The position numbers and the translations under genes were made by a program. 64,000 nt of DNA from Desulfocurvus vexinensis DSM 17965 (lineage in GTDB: Bacteria > Desulfobacterota > Desulfovibrionia > Desulfovibrionales > Desulfovibrionaceae): assembly GCF_000519125.1 (NCBI RefSeq), contig NZ_JAEX01000002.1:468124-532123 (forward strand). The letters are read 5' to 3'. Under the pieces are notes generated by a model. The model saw only the letters and a program-made list of their open reading frames with translations. It did not search any database and was not told the DNA's origin. Each line of letters begins with the position of its first letter. The stretch's first letter is position 1. Of this stretch, positions 53,814 to 64,000 are shown piece after piece.

Positions 53814-54626
53814 GTGAGCCGCGCCGCCGCGCCGCCACGCTATGGGCGCTTCGCCAAGAAGCGCTTCGGGCAGCATTTCCTGCACGACAAGGGCGTGTGC
53901 GCGCGCATCGTGGCCGCCCTGGGCATCGAGCCCGGCGACCGGGTGCTGGAGATCGGCCCGGGGCACGGGGCGTTGTCCACGCTCATCGCCCAGGCCGGGC
54001 CGGGGCTCTACGCCGCCGTGGAGCGCGACCTGGCCCTGGCCCTGGAGCTGCGCGGCAAGTGCCCCGGGGTGCTGCCCCTGGCCGCCGACGCCCTGGCCGT
54101 GCGCTGGGAGCGCCTGGAGCCGCCGGGCGGGTGGAAGATCATCGGCAACCTGCCCTACAACGTGGCCTCGCCGCTGATGTGGGAGCTGTTCTCGCGCTGC
54201 CGGGGCCTGGCCCGGGCGGTGTTCATGGTGCAAAAGGAAGTGGGCGACCGGCTGGCGGCGCGCCCCGGCGGGGCGGACTACGGCGGGCTGTCGGCCTGGG
54301 TCCAGAGCTTCGTGGCGCCGCGTGTGGTCTTCACCGTGGGGCCCGGGGCGTTCATCCCCCGGCCCAAGGTGGACTCGGCGGTGCTTGTTTTCTCGCCCCT
54401 GCCCGAGGGGGGCGATTTCGACCCCCGGGCCTTGTCCGGGCTCTTGCACGCCTGTTTCCAGAAGCGGCGCAAACAGCTCGGCAACATCCTGAAATCATGC
54501 ATGAACGAGGAGGCCAGGACCTACCTCGAAAGCCAGGGCCACAGCCTGCGCTCCCGGCCCGAGGAATTGGCCCCGAAGCAGTTCCAGGCCTTGTCAACAC
54601 TGATGAAAAGCCATTTTGTGGCTTGA
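53814..54626 (+). CDS. rsmA: 16S rRNA dimethyladenosine transferase
   Basis: A 270-residue KsgA-type enzyme that dimethylates two adjacent adenosines near the 3' end of 16S rRNA late in 30S assembly. Motifs: KKRFGQHFLHD, VLEIGPGHGALSTLI (SAM site), the catalytic IIGNLPYNVASPL, and FIPRPKVDSAVL with RRKQLGNIL. Starts at GTG 53814 after GCGAGGGG. Confidence 0.95.
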   Translation: MSRAAAPPRYGRFAKKRFGQHFLHDKGVCARIVAALGIEPGDRVLEIGPGHGALSTLIAQAGPGLYAAVERDLALALELRGKCPGVLPLAADALAVRWERLEPPGGWKIIGNLPYNVASPLMWELFSRCRGLARAVFMVQKEVGDRLAARPGGADYGGLSAWVQSFVAPRVVFTVGPGAFIPRPKVDSAVLVFSPLPEGGDFDPRALSGLLHACFQKRRKQLGNILKSCMNEEARTYLESQGHSLRSRPEELAPKQFQALSTLMKSHFVA

Positions 54627-54680
54627 CAGAAAGCGTTCTTCGCTGCCAATGTTCAATGCGGCGTGTTCACCGGGTCCGCA

Positions 54681-54718
54681 GCGGGCGGCGCCCGCCCCGG
54701 GAACCGCCCGGGTTTTTT
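54681..54718 (+). terminator. intrinsic terminator after rsmA
   Basis: Two adjoining GC hairpins: GCGGGC/GCCCGC (54681-54695) and CCCGGG-AACCG-CCCGGG (54696-54712), followed by T6. Confidence 0.75.
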
Positions 54719-54925
54719 GAGTGCAACGCTGGACATGGTTGCGGCTTTGCTTTAAGGCGACGGAAAGGCTGCTTGGCTCGGGATGGCGCGCGACACGGCG
54801 CCGCTCCCCGCCGCAGCGGGAGACGTGAGCCACTTGGCCCCTGCCGGTCGCAAGGTGCGGGCATGTGATAGTCGAAGCGTATTTCTTGGGGAGTTTGTTT
54901 CCAACTTGAGAGGAGGAAAGGACTG

Positions 54926-55198
54926 ATGACTAAGGCTGATCTGGTCGTAAAAATCGCGGAGAAGGCGAACATCACCAAGGCCAATGCCGAGCGTGCCCTG
55001 AACGCCTTCCTGGAGACCGTCGAGGCCACCCTGGTCAAGGACGGCAAGCTGACCCTCACCGGCTTCGGCACCTTCGTCGTCGAGGAGCGCAAGGCCCGCA
55101 CCGGCCGCAACCCGCGCACCGGCGCCAAGATCAAGATTCCCGCCACCAAGGTTGTCAAGTTCCGCCCCGGCAAGCTCCTCAAAGACGCCGTCAAGTAA
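54926..55198 (+). CDS. hup: HU-family DNA-binding protein
   Basis: A 90-residue nucleoid protein that bends DNA as a dimer. MTKADLVVKIAEKANITKAN and the closing GRNPRTGAKIKIPATKVVKF, which forms the DNA-embracing arm, are typical of HU. A strong ribosome binding site (AGAGGAGGAAAG) precedes the ATG. The 200 bases upstream hold no gene; no promoter was clear. Confidence 0.96.
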   Translation: MTKADLVVKIAEKANITKANAERALNAFLETVEATLVKDGKLTLTGFGTFVVEERKARTGRNPRTGAKIKIPATKVVKFRPGKLLKDAVK

Positions 55199-55216
55199 GA
55201 CCCTGGGGAGGATGCC

Positions 55217-55405
55217 ATGATTCACGGAGAAACTCTGCACAGCCCGCTGCCCTGGGATCTGCCCTGGTGGATGCCCGACCACGCGGTGTTCTTCGGCGTG
55301 CTGTACGCCGTCCTGGGGATTCTGGGCCTCGCCGTGGGTTTCGTGCTGACGAAATCCTACATCGAGACCATTGTCAGCCCCAAGCCCGGGCACGACAGCC
55401 ACTGA
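55217..55405 (+). CDS. small single-span membrane protein
   Basis: A 62-residue protein with one hydrophobic span (VFFGVLYAVLGILGLAVGFV) after a Trp/Pro-rich start (LPWDLPWWMPDH) and a His-containing tail. It follows hup by 18 bases with its own GGGGAGG site, so it is probably expressed with it. No known family was recognised. Confidence 0.75.
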   Translation: MIHGETLHSPLPWDLPWWMPDHAVFFGVLYAVLGILGLAVGFVLTKSYIETIVSPKPGHDSH

Positions 55406-55430
55406 GCCCTGCGGACATTTGATGCTTCCG

Positions 55431-55461
55431 GGAGCCCGGCCTTCGCGTGAGGCCGGGCTCC
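55431..55461 (+). terminator. terminator-like hairpin after hup operon
   Basis: GGAGCCCGGCCT (55431-55442) pairs perfectly with AGGCCGGGCTCC (55450-55461). No T-run follows, so termination is less certain. The rest of 55406-55775 holds another hairpin and the rpsU promoter region but no gene. Confidence 0.5.
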
Positions 55462-55575
55462 TGTCGTCCGGGCCGCAGGGCAGGGCGCCCGGGCGGCGCG
55501 GCCTGGAGGCGGGAGCAGGCAAGGCGCCGGGGCGACGTGGCCCGATTTGCACGCTCCTGTGCCGTTCGCCCCTGC

Positions 55576-55611
55576 CGCCAGCGGCCCTGGGGCGCCCCGG
55601 GGCCGCTGGCG
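55576..55611. other. long GC hairpin upstream of rpsU
   Basis: CGCCAGCGGCCC (55576-55587) pairs perfectly with GGGCCGCTGGCG (55600-55611), enclosing a self-complementary GGGGCGCCCC core. Confidence 0.6.
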
Positions 55612-55683
55612 TGGCGCTCCCGTGCCAGGACGTGCGCGGCAGGGCGGCCATGCCCTGGCGCGGGAAGAATGCAGATTTTTTTC

Positions 55684-55712
55684 TTGCCCTGGGGGAAAAG
55701 GCGGGGTAAATA
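55684..55712 (+). promoter_or_regulatory. possible promoter of the rpsU-rpoD operon
   Basis: TTGCCC at 55684-55689, a 17-base spacer and TAAATA at 55707-55712, about 63 bases before rpsU. Confidence 0.4.
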
Positions 55713-55775
55713 GTCCGTCTTCACCGCTTGGCGGCCTCGCGCACGCCCGAGCGGAGACAAGGGAGGTGATTTACT

Positions 55776-55976
55776 TTGCCCGGAGTGCTCCTGGAAGACA
55801 ACGAGATCTTCGACATCGCCCTGCGTCGGTTCAAGAAGCAGGTCGAGAAGTCCGGCATCCTGTCGGAGCTGAAGAAGCGTCAGCATTACGAGAAGCCCAG
55901 CGTGCAGCGCAAGAAGAAGCGCGCCGCCGCCCGCAAACGGCTCCTCAAGAAGATGCGCAAGATGAGCGTGGGTTAA
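55776..55976 (+). CDS. rpsU: 30S ribosomal protein S21
   Basis: A 66-residue basic ribosomal protein. [37 protein letters not shown] and the Arg/Lys-rich end match S21. It starts with TTG at 55776, five bases after an almost complete anti-Shine-Dalgarno match (GGGAGGTGAT), a strong site paired with a weak codon. It heads the macromolecular synthesis operon. Confidence 0.95.
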   Translation: MPGVLLEDNEIFDIALRRFKKQVEKSGILSELKKRQHYEKPSVQRKKKRAAARKRLLKKMRKMSVG

Positions 55977-56111
55977 GCGTCCTGACGGGCGCCGGCCTTC
56001 GGGCCGCCCATGGCCAACAATAGAGGTGCAGCGCGGGACGACCACCGTTCCGCGCCGCATTTTTTTGCCCGGCTCCGGGGGGCGCCCCCGGTCAGCCTCG
56101 AGGATTCCGCC

Positions 56112-56561
56112 ATGCCGACACTCCTGAAGAAGATCGAGACCGACTACCTCAGCGCGTACAAGGCCCGGCGGGAAACCGAGGTCGCCGTGCTGCGCATGCT
56201 CAAGACCGCCCTGAAGAATATGCAGGTGGACCTGGGCCGCGAGCCCGGGGACGCAGAGGTGCTGGACGCCGTCATGCGCCAGGTCAAGCAGCGCAAGGAA
56301 TCCATCGAGCAGTTCCGCGCCGCCGCCCGCCACGACCTGGCCGACCGCGAGCAGGCCGAGCTGGAGGTCCTGCGCACCTACCTGCCCGAGCCCCTGACCC
56401 CCGAGGAGACCGCCGCCCTGGTGGACGCCGTGGTCGCCGACCTGGGCGCCACGGGCCTGGGGGACATGGGCCGCGTCATGGGCGCCATCACGGCCTCGCA
56501 CAAGGGCCGCGTGGACGGCAAGGCCCTGGCCGCCCTGGTGCGCGCCCGCCTGGGCGCCTAG
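56112..56561 (+). CDS. yqeY: GatB/YqeY domain protein
   Basis: A 149-residue protein homologous to the tail of the amidotransferase subunit GatB. LLKKIETDYLSAYKARRETE and EVLRTYLPEPLTPEETAALV with MGRVMGAITASHKGRVDGK are typical. The family is thought to contact tRNA, but its job is unclear. It commonly lies between rpsU and dnaG, as here. The ATG at 56112 fits the family start. Confidence 0.94.
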   Translation: MPTLLKKIETDYLSAYKARRETEVAVLRMLKTALKNMQVDLGREPGDAEVLDAVMRQVKQRKESIEQFRAAARHDLADREQAELEVLRTYLPEPLTPEETAALVDAVVADLGATGLGDMGRVMGAITASHKGRVDGKALAALVRARLGA

Positions 56562-56573
56562 GACCGCTGGCCC

Positions 56574-58868
56574 ATGCAAGCCCGTTCCCTGCACCTGCTG
56601 GAGTTTCCCAAGGTCCTGCGCCTGCTGGCGGAGGGGGCCGTGTCCGAGGCCGGGGCCGCGCGCTGCCTGGCCATCGCACCCCTGGCCGACCCTGCGCTGC
56701 TGGCCCGCGAGGCCGAGCGCCTGCGCCAGTGGCTGTCCTGGGCGGGGGAGACGGGCTTTGCCCTGCGGCCCTTCCCGTCCCTGGACGGGCTGCTGGACGC
56801 CCTGGCCCGCCCCACCGAAATACTGGACCTGGACGCCCTGTGGGCCGTGTTCCAGATGCTCGACGCCGCCCGCGAGGTGCGCGAGGCCCTGGCCGAGGCC
56901 GCCGTGCGCCATCCGCTGCTGGCCGAGGCCGCCCAGGGCCCCTGGCCAGCCATGCTCTGGTCGGGCCTGCGCCGCTGCCTGGGCCCCGACGGCAACCTGC
57001 GCGACGAGGCCTCGCCGCAGCTCTTCCAGGTGCGCTCGGAGATCCGCGCCATCCACCAGCGCTGCACCGTGCGCGTCAAGTCCTTCATCGAGCGCGAGGT
57101 GCTCTCGCAGTATCTCCAGGAGGAGTTCGTCACCATCTCCTCCGACCGCTACGTGCTGCCCTTCAAGACCAGCTTCAAGAACAAGCTGCCCGGCATCATC
57201 CACGACTATTCCCAGACCGGCGAGACCTGCTACTTCGAGCCCATGTTCCTGGTGGAGCTCAACAACGAGCTGCAACAGTACAAGCAGGAGGAGCGCGAGG
57301 CCGAACGCGAGGTGCTGCGGCTGCTCTCCGGCCTGCTGCGCCAGGAGCGCGAGGCCCTGGGCGCGGCCTACGACTTCGTGGTCGATGCCGACGTGCTGGG
57401 GGCCAAGGCGGCCTTTGCCGCGCGCTTCGACGCCCGGCCCGCCGAGGTCGCCCCCGGGGCGCCCCTGCGCCTGCTCGGCGCGCGCCATCCGCTGCTGGCC
57501 GCCGCCGGTTCCGGCGCCGTGCCCGTGGACATCCTGCTCGAGCCCGGCCAGCGCGCGCTGGTCGTGAGCGGCGGCAACGCGGGCGGCAAGACCGTGGCCC
57601 TCAAGACCCTGGGCCTGGGCGCGGCCATGGCCCTGGCGGCGCTGCCCGTGTGCGCCCGCGAGGGCAGCTCCCTGCCTGCCTGGGGCAAGCTCTTCGTGCT
57701 CTTGGGCGACGAGCAGAGCATTGAGGACTCCCTGTCCACCTTCACGGCGCAGATCCGCCATCTTTCCGCAGCCTGGGAGGCCATTGACGATGCCTCCCTG
57801 GTGATTATGGATGAATTCGGCGCGGGAACGGACCCCAGCCAGGGCGCCGCCCTGGCCCAGGCCGTGGTGGACGGCTTCCTGGACAAGGGCTCCTGGCTGG
57901 CCGTGGCCACCCATTTTCCGGCCCTCAAGGCCTATGCGCTCTCGCGCGAGCGGGTGCGCGCGGCCTCGGTGCTCTTTGACCCCAAGACCAAGCGGCCCCT
58001 GTACCACCTGGCCTACGACCAGGTCGGCGCCAGCCAGGCCCTGGACGTGGCCCGCGAGCACGGCCTGCCCGAGCACCTTCTGGCCCGCGCCCAGCAGTAC
58101 ATGCTGCTGGACGGCTCGGACACCTCGGCGGTGCTGGAGCGGCTTAACGCCCTGGCCGTGGAGCGCGAGGGGGAGCTGGACGCGCTGCGCGCCGAGCAGG
58201 GCAGGCTGCGCGAGCGCCGGGCCAAGCTCCAGGAGCGTTTCGACGCCGAGCGCCGCCGCCTGCTGGAGGACATCCAGACCCGCTCGCGCGAGATCATGCG
58301 CGCCTGGCGCGAGGACAAGCTCGGGCGCAAGCAGGCCATGAAAGAGCTGGCGGACCTGCGCCGCGAGGCGGGCGGCGGGGAGCCCGAGGCCCCCGAGGGC
58401 GCCCCCGGGCCCCTGGAATTCGACGCCGTGGCCGTGGGCGGGCGCTACCGCCACCTGGGCCTGGGCAAGACCGGCACCGCCGCCGCCCTGGACGAGCGCA
58501 GGCAGCAGGTGAAGCTGGACCTGGGCGGGGTCAGCGTCTGGGCCCGCCCGGCGGACCTCGCCCCCGAGGCCCAGCCCGCCGCCGCCGCGCCGGGCCCGCG
58601 GGCCGTGGCCGTGCCTGCCGCCAGCGGCGCCGGGGCCCTGGACCTGCGCGGCGTGCGCGCCGAGGAGGCCGAAGGCCAGGTCTGCCGCTTTCTGGACGGC
58701 GCCGTGCTCTCGGGGCTCTCCGAGGTGGAGATCGTCCATGGCCGGGGCACCGGGGCGCTACGCAAGGAGGTCCACCGCATCCTGCGCGCCTTCCCGGCGG
58801 TGGAGCATTTCACCCTGGCCCCCGAGGACCGGGGCGGCGACGGCATGACCATTGTGGAACTGAAATGA
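56574..58868 (+). CDS. mutS2: MutS2 family ATPase/endonuclease
   Basis: A 764-residue MutS paralogue lacking the mismatch-recognition domains. Core helices lead to the ATPase with Walker A VVSGGNAGGKTVALKTLG, MDEFGAGTDPSQG and an ATHFPALKAYA switch. A long coiled coil follows, and a C-terminal Smr nuclease domain (LDLRGVRAEEAEG, VEIVHGRGTGALRKEV). MutS2 suppresses recombination or rescues collided ribosomes in studied bacteria. It sits 12 bases after yqeY and 13 before dnaG. Confidence 0.95.
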   Translation: MQARSLHLLEFPKVLRLLAEGAVSEAGAARCLAIAPLADPALLAREAERLRQWLSWAGETGFALRPFPSLDGLLDALARPTEILDLDALWAVFQMLDAAREVREALAEAAVRHPLLAEAAQGPWPAMLWSGLRRCLGPDGNLRDEASPQLFQVRSEIRAIHQRCTVRVKSFIEREVLSQYLQEEFVTISSDRYVLPFKTSFKNKLPGIIHDYSQTGETCYFEPMFLVELNNELQQYKQEEREAEREVLRLLSGLLRQEREALGAAYDFVVDADVLGAKAAFAARFDARPAEVAPGAPLRLLGARHPLLAAAGSGAVPVDILLEPGQRALVVSGGNAGGKTVALKTLGLGAAMALAALPVCAREGSSLPAWGKLFVLLGDEQSIEDSLSTFTAQIRHLSAAWEAIDDASLVIMDEFGAGTDPSQGAALAQAVVDGFLDKGSWLAVATHFPALKAYALSRERVRAASVLFDPKTKRPLYHLAYDQVGASQALDVAREHGLPEHLLARAQQYMLLDGSDTSAVLERLNALAVEREGELDALRAEQGRLRERRAKLQERFDAERRRLLEDIQTRSREIMRAWREDKLGRKQAMKELADLRREAGGGEPEAPEGAPGPLEFDAVAVGGRYRHLGLGKTGTAAALDERRQQVKLDLGGVSVWARPADLAPEAQPAAAAPGPRAVAVPAASGAGALDLRGVRAEEAEGQVCRFLDGAVLSGLSEVEIVHGRGTGALRKEVHRILRAFPAVEHFTLAPEDRGGDGMTIVELK

Positions 58869-58881
58869 CGCAGGCGGGTCC

Positions 58882-60592
58882 ATGGGCAAGCACGACACAG
58901 GAGCCATCGCGGCCATAAAGGAGCGCCTGGACATCGTGGAGATGGTCCGGCGCTACGTGGACCTGCGCCCCGTGTCGGGCCGCTGGACCGGGCCCTGCCC
59001 GTTCCACCAGGAAACCAAGCCCTCGTTCTCGGTCAACCCGCAGCTGGGCTACTACTACTGTTTCGGCTGCCGCGCCTCGGGAGATGTCATCGATTTCTAC
59101 AGGGAAATAAACGGCCTGGATTTCCGCGAGGCCTTGCAGCAACTGGCCGAGCAGGCCGGGGTGGAGCTGGGCGACGCCCGGCCCGACCCCGCGCAGGACC
59201 GCCGCAGGCGCGAGCGCAGCACGAGCATCGCCCTGCACAAGCTGGCCGCCGAGTTCTACGTGCGCAACCTGGGCGCCCCGGGCGGGGGCGTGGCCCGGGA
59301 CTACATCGCCCGGCGCGGGCTGAGCGAGGAGACCGTGCGCGCCTTCGCCCTGGGCTACAGCCCGGACGACTGGCACGCCCTGGAGAAGTACCTCCAGGGC
59401 CACCGCCACGACCCGCGCGACGGGGTGGTGGCCGGGCTCTTGGTGCAAAACGACAAGGGCAACGTCTACGACCGCTTCCGGGGGCGGCTGATGTTTCCCA
59501 TCCACAACCTGGCCGGGCAGGTGGTGGCCTTCGGGGCGCGCACCCTGACCGGCGACGATCCCAAGTACCTGAATTCCAGCGAATCGCCCATTTACATCAA
59601 GGGCGATAATCTATACGGCCTCTATCAGGCCCGTCGCAGCATCGCCCACCACAAGCAGGCGCTGCTCACCGAGGGGTACACCGACGTGCTCTCGCTGCAC
59701 CAGTTCGGTTTCACCAACGCCTGCGGGGTGTTGGGCACCGCGCTGACCGAGAACCAGGTGCGCCGCCTGGCGGGGTTCTGCTCGAACCTGGCCCTGGTGT
59801 TCGACGGCGACGGGGCCGGGCGCAAGGCCGCCCTGCGCTCGGCGGAAATGGTCCTGGCCCGGGGCATGACCTGCCGGGTGGTGGTGCTGCCCGATGGCGA
59901 AGACGTGGACAGCCTGCTCCAGGCCAAGGGCGCCGAAGCCTTCCGGGCGCTGCTGGACGAGGCCCCCGAGGGGCTGGACTTCTGCCTGCGCGTGGTGGGC
60001 GGCCAGTCCACGCGCGAGCTGGTGCAATGGGCCGACGGATTCCTGGGTCAGCTCGACGAGCCCCAGTGGCGCTCGCCGCTGATCACGCGCATCGCCCAGC
60101 GCCTGGGGTTCAAGGAAGACGAATTTCGCGCGCGCCTGGCCTCGGAGGGCCGGGCCCGGGCGGCCGCGCCAGTGGCGCCGGCGCCGCGCGCGGGCGACAA
60201 GGGGAACAAGCTGGACCGCCAGCTGGTCCGTTTTGCGGTCTGCAATCCGCACTATGTGGCCCGGTTGCGCGACAAGGGCATGGGCCGTGTGCTCGTGTCC
60301 GAGTTCGCCTTGTGCCTGTGGGAGAAGATGGAGGCCAACCCCGGTCTCGACGTGATGCATATTCTGACCCCGGCGGAGAAGCGCTACTGGGTCGAATGCC
60401 TGGAAGGCAACACGCGCAGCGGGGAAGACTCCGAGCGGGAATGGACGGAAATTTGCGATTATCTCGAACGCGAGACCCTGCGTGACGACAAGCAGGCCAC
60501 GTTCGAGGCCCTGCGCAAGGCCCAGGTGGAAGGCGACACAGCCGAGGTGGAGCGTCTGCTTCGGCGCCAGCAGGAGATTCTAGGGAGGCTCA

Positions 60593-60606
<14 letters not shown>
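58882..60606 (+). CDS. dnaG: DNA primase
   Basis: A 574-residue primase that makes RNA primers for replication. The CHC2 zinc-binding domain has [14 protein letters not shown] and [15 protein letters not shown]. The TOPRIM catalytic core has [15 protein letters not shown] and [16 protein letters not shown]. The C-terminal part would bind the DnaB helicase. Its end overlaps rpoD by 14 bases. Confidence 0.97.
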
Positions 60607-62359
<1,753 letters not shown>

Positions 62360-62378
62360 GGCGCCCCGCGCGCCACGA

Positions 62379-62423
62379 CGCGACACGGCCCGCCCCGGAG
62401 TTTCCGGGGCGGGCCGTGTCGCG
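62379..62423 (+). terminator. hairpin terminator after rpoD
   Basis: A 21-bp perfect stem (62379-62399 with 62403-62423) around a GTT loop. No T-run follows. Confidence 0.6.
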
Positions 62424-62452
62424 TTCGGGGCGGGCCGTGTCGCGTTCGGGGC
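62411..62452. repeat. 21-bp tandem duplication of the terminator arm
   Basis: A 21-base unit beginning GGGCCGTGTCGCG is present at 62411-62431 and again at 62432-62452. The first copy includes the right arm of the rpoD hairpin. Confidence 0.9.
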
Positions 62453-62463
62453 AGGGCGGGGCG

Positions 62464-63664
62464 CTAGTGCAGGGGCAGCAGGATGGTGAAGACCGTGCCC
62501 ATGCCCGGCGTGGACTCCACGCTGAATTCGCCGCCGTGGTTGTTGGTGATGATGAAGTAGGACACCGACAGCCCGAGCCCGGTGCCGATGCCGGGGTCCT
62601 TGGTGGTGAAGAAGGGCTCGAACACGCGCTTGCGCGTGGCCTCGTCCATGCCCGGGCCGTTGTCGCGCACCTCGATGAAGGCGTGCTGGTCGCGCACCCC
62701 GGTGCGCAGGGTGATGGCCGGGGCGCGGCCCGGCACGGGCGACAGGGCCATGGCCTGGGCCGAGTTCTTGAGCAGGTTCAAGATGACCTGCTCGACCTCG
62801 GTGCGCGTGCAGGGCGTGGGCGGCAGGTCGGCCTGGTATTCGCGGATGATACGGATCTTGCGGAAGTCGTACTGCTTCTTGAGGTCGTAGTCGCTCGAGG
62901 CCAGCTCCACCGTGTCGTCCAGCAGGGAGTTGAGGTCCTGCGGGGCCATCTGCGACTCGCTCTTGCGGCTGAAGTTGAGCATGTTCTGCACGATGCGCGC
63001 GGCGCGCACGCCCGAGTCGCGGATGCCCTCGATCATGCGCAGGATGTTGCGCTCGGCCAGATAGGCGCGCACGGTCTGCACCGTGGTGCCCACGGCCTCG
63101 GCGGCGCGGTCGTTGGCGGGCATGCCCGGCGAGAGGCGGCGCTCCATGTTCTGCACGGCCTGGAGGATGCCGCCCAGGGGGTTGTTGATCTCGTGGGCCA
63201 TGCCCGCCGCCAGCCCGCCCACCGAGAGCATCTTCTCGGTCTGGACCATCATCTCCTCGATGCGCACGCGCTCGGTCACGTCGTCCACGCGGATGACGGC
63301 GCCCTCGACCTCGTCGGCCTCCAGCAGGGGGTAGACGGTGATGTCCTTGAAGCGGGTCTGGGCGTTGCGGCGCACGGGCACCTTGAGGGTCTCACGGGGC
63401 AGGCGCGTGGCGATGGCCAGACGCACGTTCTCCACCTGCGAGGCCAGCTCCGGGGCGGCCTCGGCCAGGGGCAGGCCCAGGGCCTGGGCCGCGCTGCGCC
63501 CGGCCTCGCGCTCGGCCTGATGGTTCCACTGCGTCACGCGGCCTTCGTTGTCCACCACCATGAGCAGCGAGGGCATGGAGTCGGTGACGTTCTTGAGCAG
63601 GTTGCGCAGGCGCAGGGATTCCTTCTCGGTGCGCTCGCGCTCGCGGATTTCGCTCTTGGGGCGG
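62464..63664 (-). pseudogene. PAS-histidine kinase interrupted by an insertion sequence (5' part displaced)
   Basis: About 400 residues of a sensor histidine kinase remain. A PAS-like domain (SLLMVVDNEGRVTQWNHQAE) comes first. The dimerisation domain has the phospho-accepting His in GMAHEINNPLGGILQ. The ATPase domain has NLLKNSAQAM (N box), DNGPGM and GIGTGLGLSVSYF (G boxes). The stop is at 62464. At the 5' end the coding sequence runs without a start codon into the insertion sequence terminus at 63665, so the N-terminal sensor part is separated from it. Whether the 5' part survives beyond the element cannot be seen. Confidence 0.85.
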
Positions 63665-64000
63665 TGTACGGTTTTCTTGGACACCGAATTGGGAGTAAGA
63701 GATCCCCAGGAGGTGTTCGATGACGAAGGATGGAATGAGGGGCAGAGGAGCCTCCTCCCCGGTGGAGGGAGGCCATAGGCCGACCGGAACCGGGGATGAG
63801 GCACGCAAGCCGCCCAAGAGGTTCTGGGCCAAGCACAAGACCGAGGCTGTGCTCAGGCTACTGCGTGGTGAGGACATCGAGATTTTGAGCCGTGAACTTG
63901 GCGTGACCGCCGCCGCCCTGACCCGCTGGCGGGATCAATTCCTTGCTGGCGGTGCCGAGGGGCTCAAGAAGCGCTCACCCAAGGACGAGGCAGAGGTCAG
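63665..64000 (+). mobile_element. left end of an IS3-like insertion sequence
   Basis: The terminus begins TGTACGGTTTTCTTGGACAC, which has the TG start and the form of IS3-family inverted repeats. A transposase OrfA follows 55 bases in. Codon use in OrfA is less GC-biased than in the neighbouring genes. The right end lies outside the window, so target duplication and length are unknown. Confidence 0.8.
63720..64000 (+). CDS. IS3-family transposase OrfA (partial, runs off the window)
   Basis: The first 93 codons of a small helix-turn-helix protein that binds the element's ends. FWAKHKTEAVLRLLRGEDIE and LSRELGVTAAALTRWRDQFL form the HTH (HTH_28-like), followed by AGGAEGLKKRSPKDEAEV. Start ATG with AGGAGG eight bases upstream. 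In this family a frameshift joins it to OrfB, the DDE catalytic part, which would lie beyond the edge. Confidence 0.85.
   Translation, partial: MTKDGMRGRGASSPVEGGHRPTGTGDEARKPPKRFWAKHKTEAVLRLLRGEDIEILSRELGVTAAALTRWRDQFLAGGAEGLKKRSPKDEAEV

Noticed and set aside
49906..53838. A 1310-codon open frame on the minus strand
   Set aside because: It is a mirror of the EF-G paralogue, the 49969 gene and DUF2062, with the same low-complexity shadow composition and no domain.
54623..54718. Small RNA gene between TTGACA (54623) and the terminator after rsmA
   Set aside because: No acceptable -10 box exists at 16-19 bases; the terminator is explained by rsmA.

Overview
The window is GC-rich chromosomal DNA from a Deltaproteobacterium of the Desulfovibrio type. 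The indicators are a soluble periplasmic [NiFe] hydrogenase operon (hynB-hynA, maturation protease, hypC), a birA-pyc-PEP synthase block of the kind expected in lactate or pyruvate users, and the overall gene content. No species is claimed. Almost all of it is ordinary, densely packed core genome. The one clear mobile element is the left end of an IS3-like insertion sequence at the right edge, where it interrupts a histidine kinase gene.

Layout. 1-8.1 kb: cysS (cut by the window start), an EF-hand protein on the opposite strand, ispDF, RNase P RNA, a zinc-ribbon coiled-coil protein, a NIF3 protein, a CAT-anticodon tRNA, and a queuosine-precursor transporter with an atypical thioredoxin-reductase-like flavoprotein. 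8.1-19.6 kb: a diguanylate cyclase, three consecutive glycosyltransferases, a lipase, a fourth glycosyltransferase divergent from a diacylglycerol-kinase-like gene, a DHH phosphoesterase and a tRNA nucleotidyltransferase. 19.7-29.5 kb: birA, pyruvate carboxylase with a C-terminal zinc ribbon, an enlarged PEP-synthase-like protein, ung and a GNAT acetyltransferase. 29.7-36.6 kb: an M23 peptidase, the hydrogenase operon, an orphan protein and a CBS protein.

36.8-48.9 kb is a long run of plus-strand genes: pcm, DUF368, an Mrp/NBP35 ATPase, a lytic transglycosylase, pgsA, pilT, a pilU-like gene, four small or unknown genes including an FtsB-like one, a lipoprotein, fbp, tsaD and trxA. 49-55.4 kb: bamD, an unknown protein, an EF-G paralogue, DUF2062, a 32-bp tandem repeat, rsmA and an HU protein. 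55.7-62.4 kb: the macromolecular synthesis operon rpsU-yqeY-mutS2-dnaG-rpoD. 62.4-64 kb: the interrupted histidine kinase and the insertion sequence.

Functionally, BirA would biotinylate the adjacent pyruvate carboxylase, which with the PEP-synthase-like protein would route pyruvate to oxaloacetate and PEP; Fbp serves the same gluconeogenic direction. HynBA would oxidise hydrogen in the periplasm. The glycosyltransferases, lipase, PgsA, DUF368, BamD, transglycosylase and M23 peptidase serve the envelope. No defence system, prophage or CRISPR array is visible. The most unusual items are domain-level oddities (zinc ribbon on pyruvate carboxylase, large insert in the PEP-synthase-like protein, EF-G paralogue with an altered domain IV tip, TrxR-like protein without the usual NADPH motif), an apparently leaderless birA, and the uncharacterised genes around pilT/pilU. 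Promoter and terminator calls come from reading consensus motifs and hairpins by eye.
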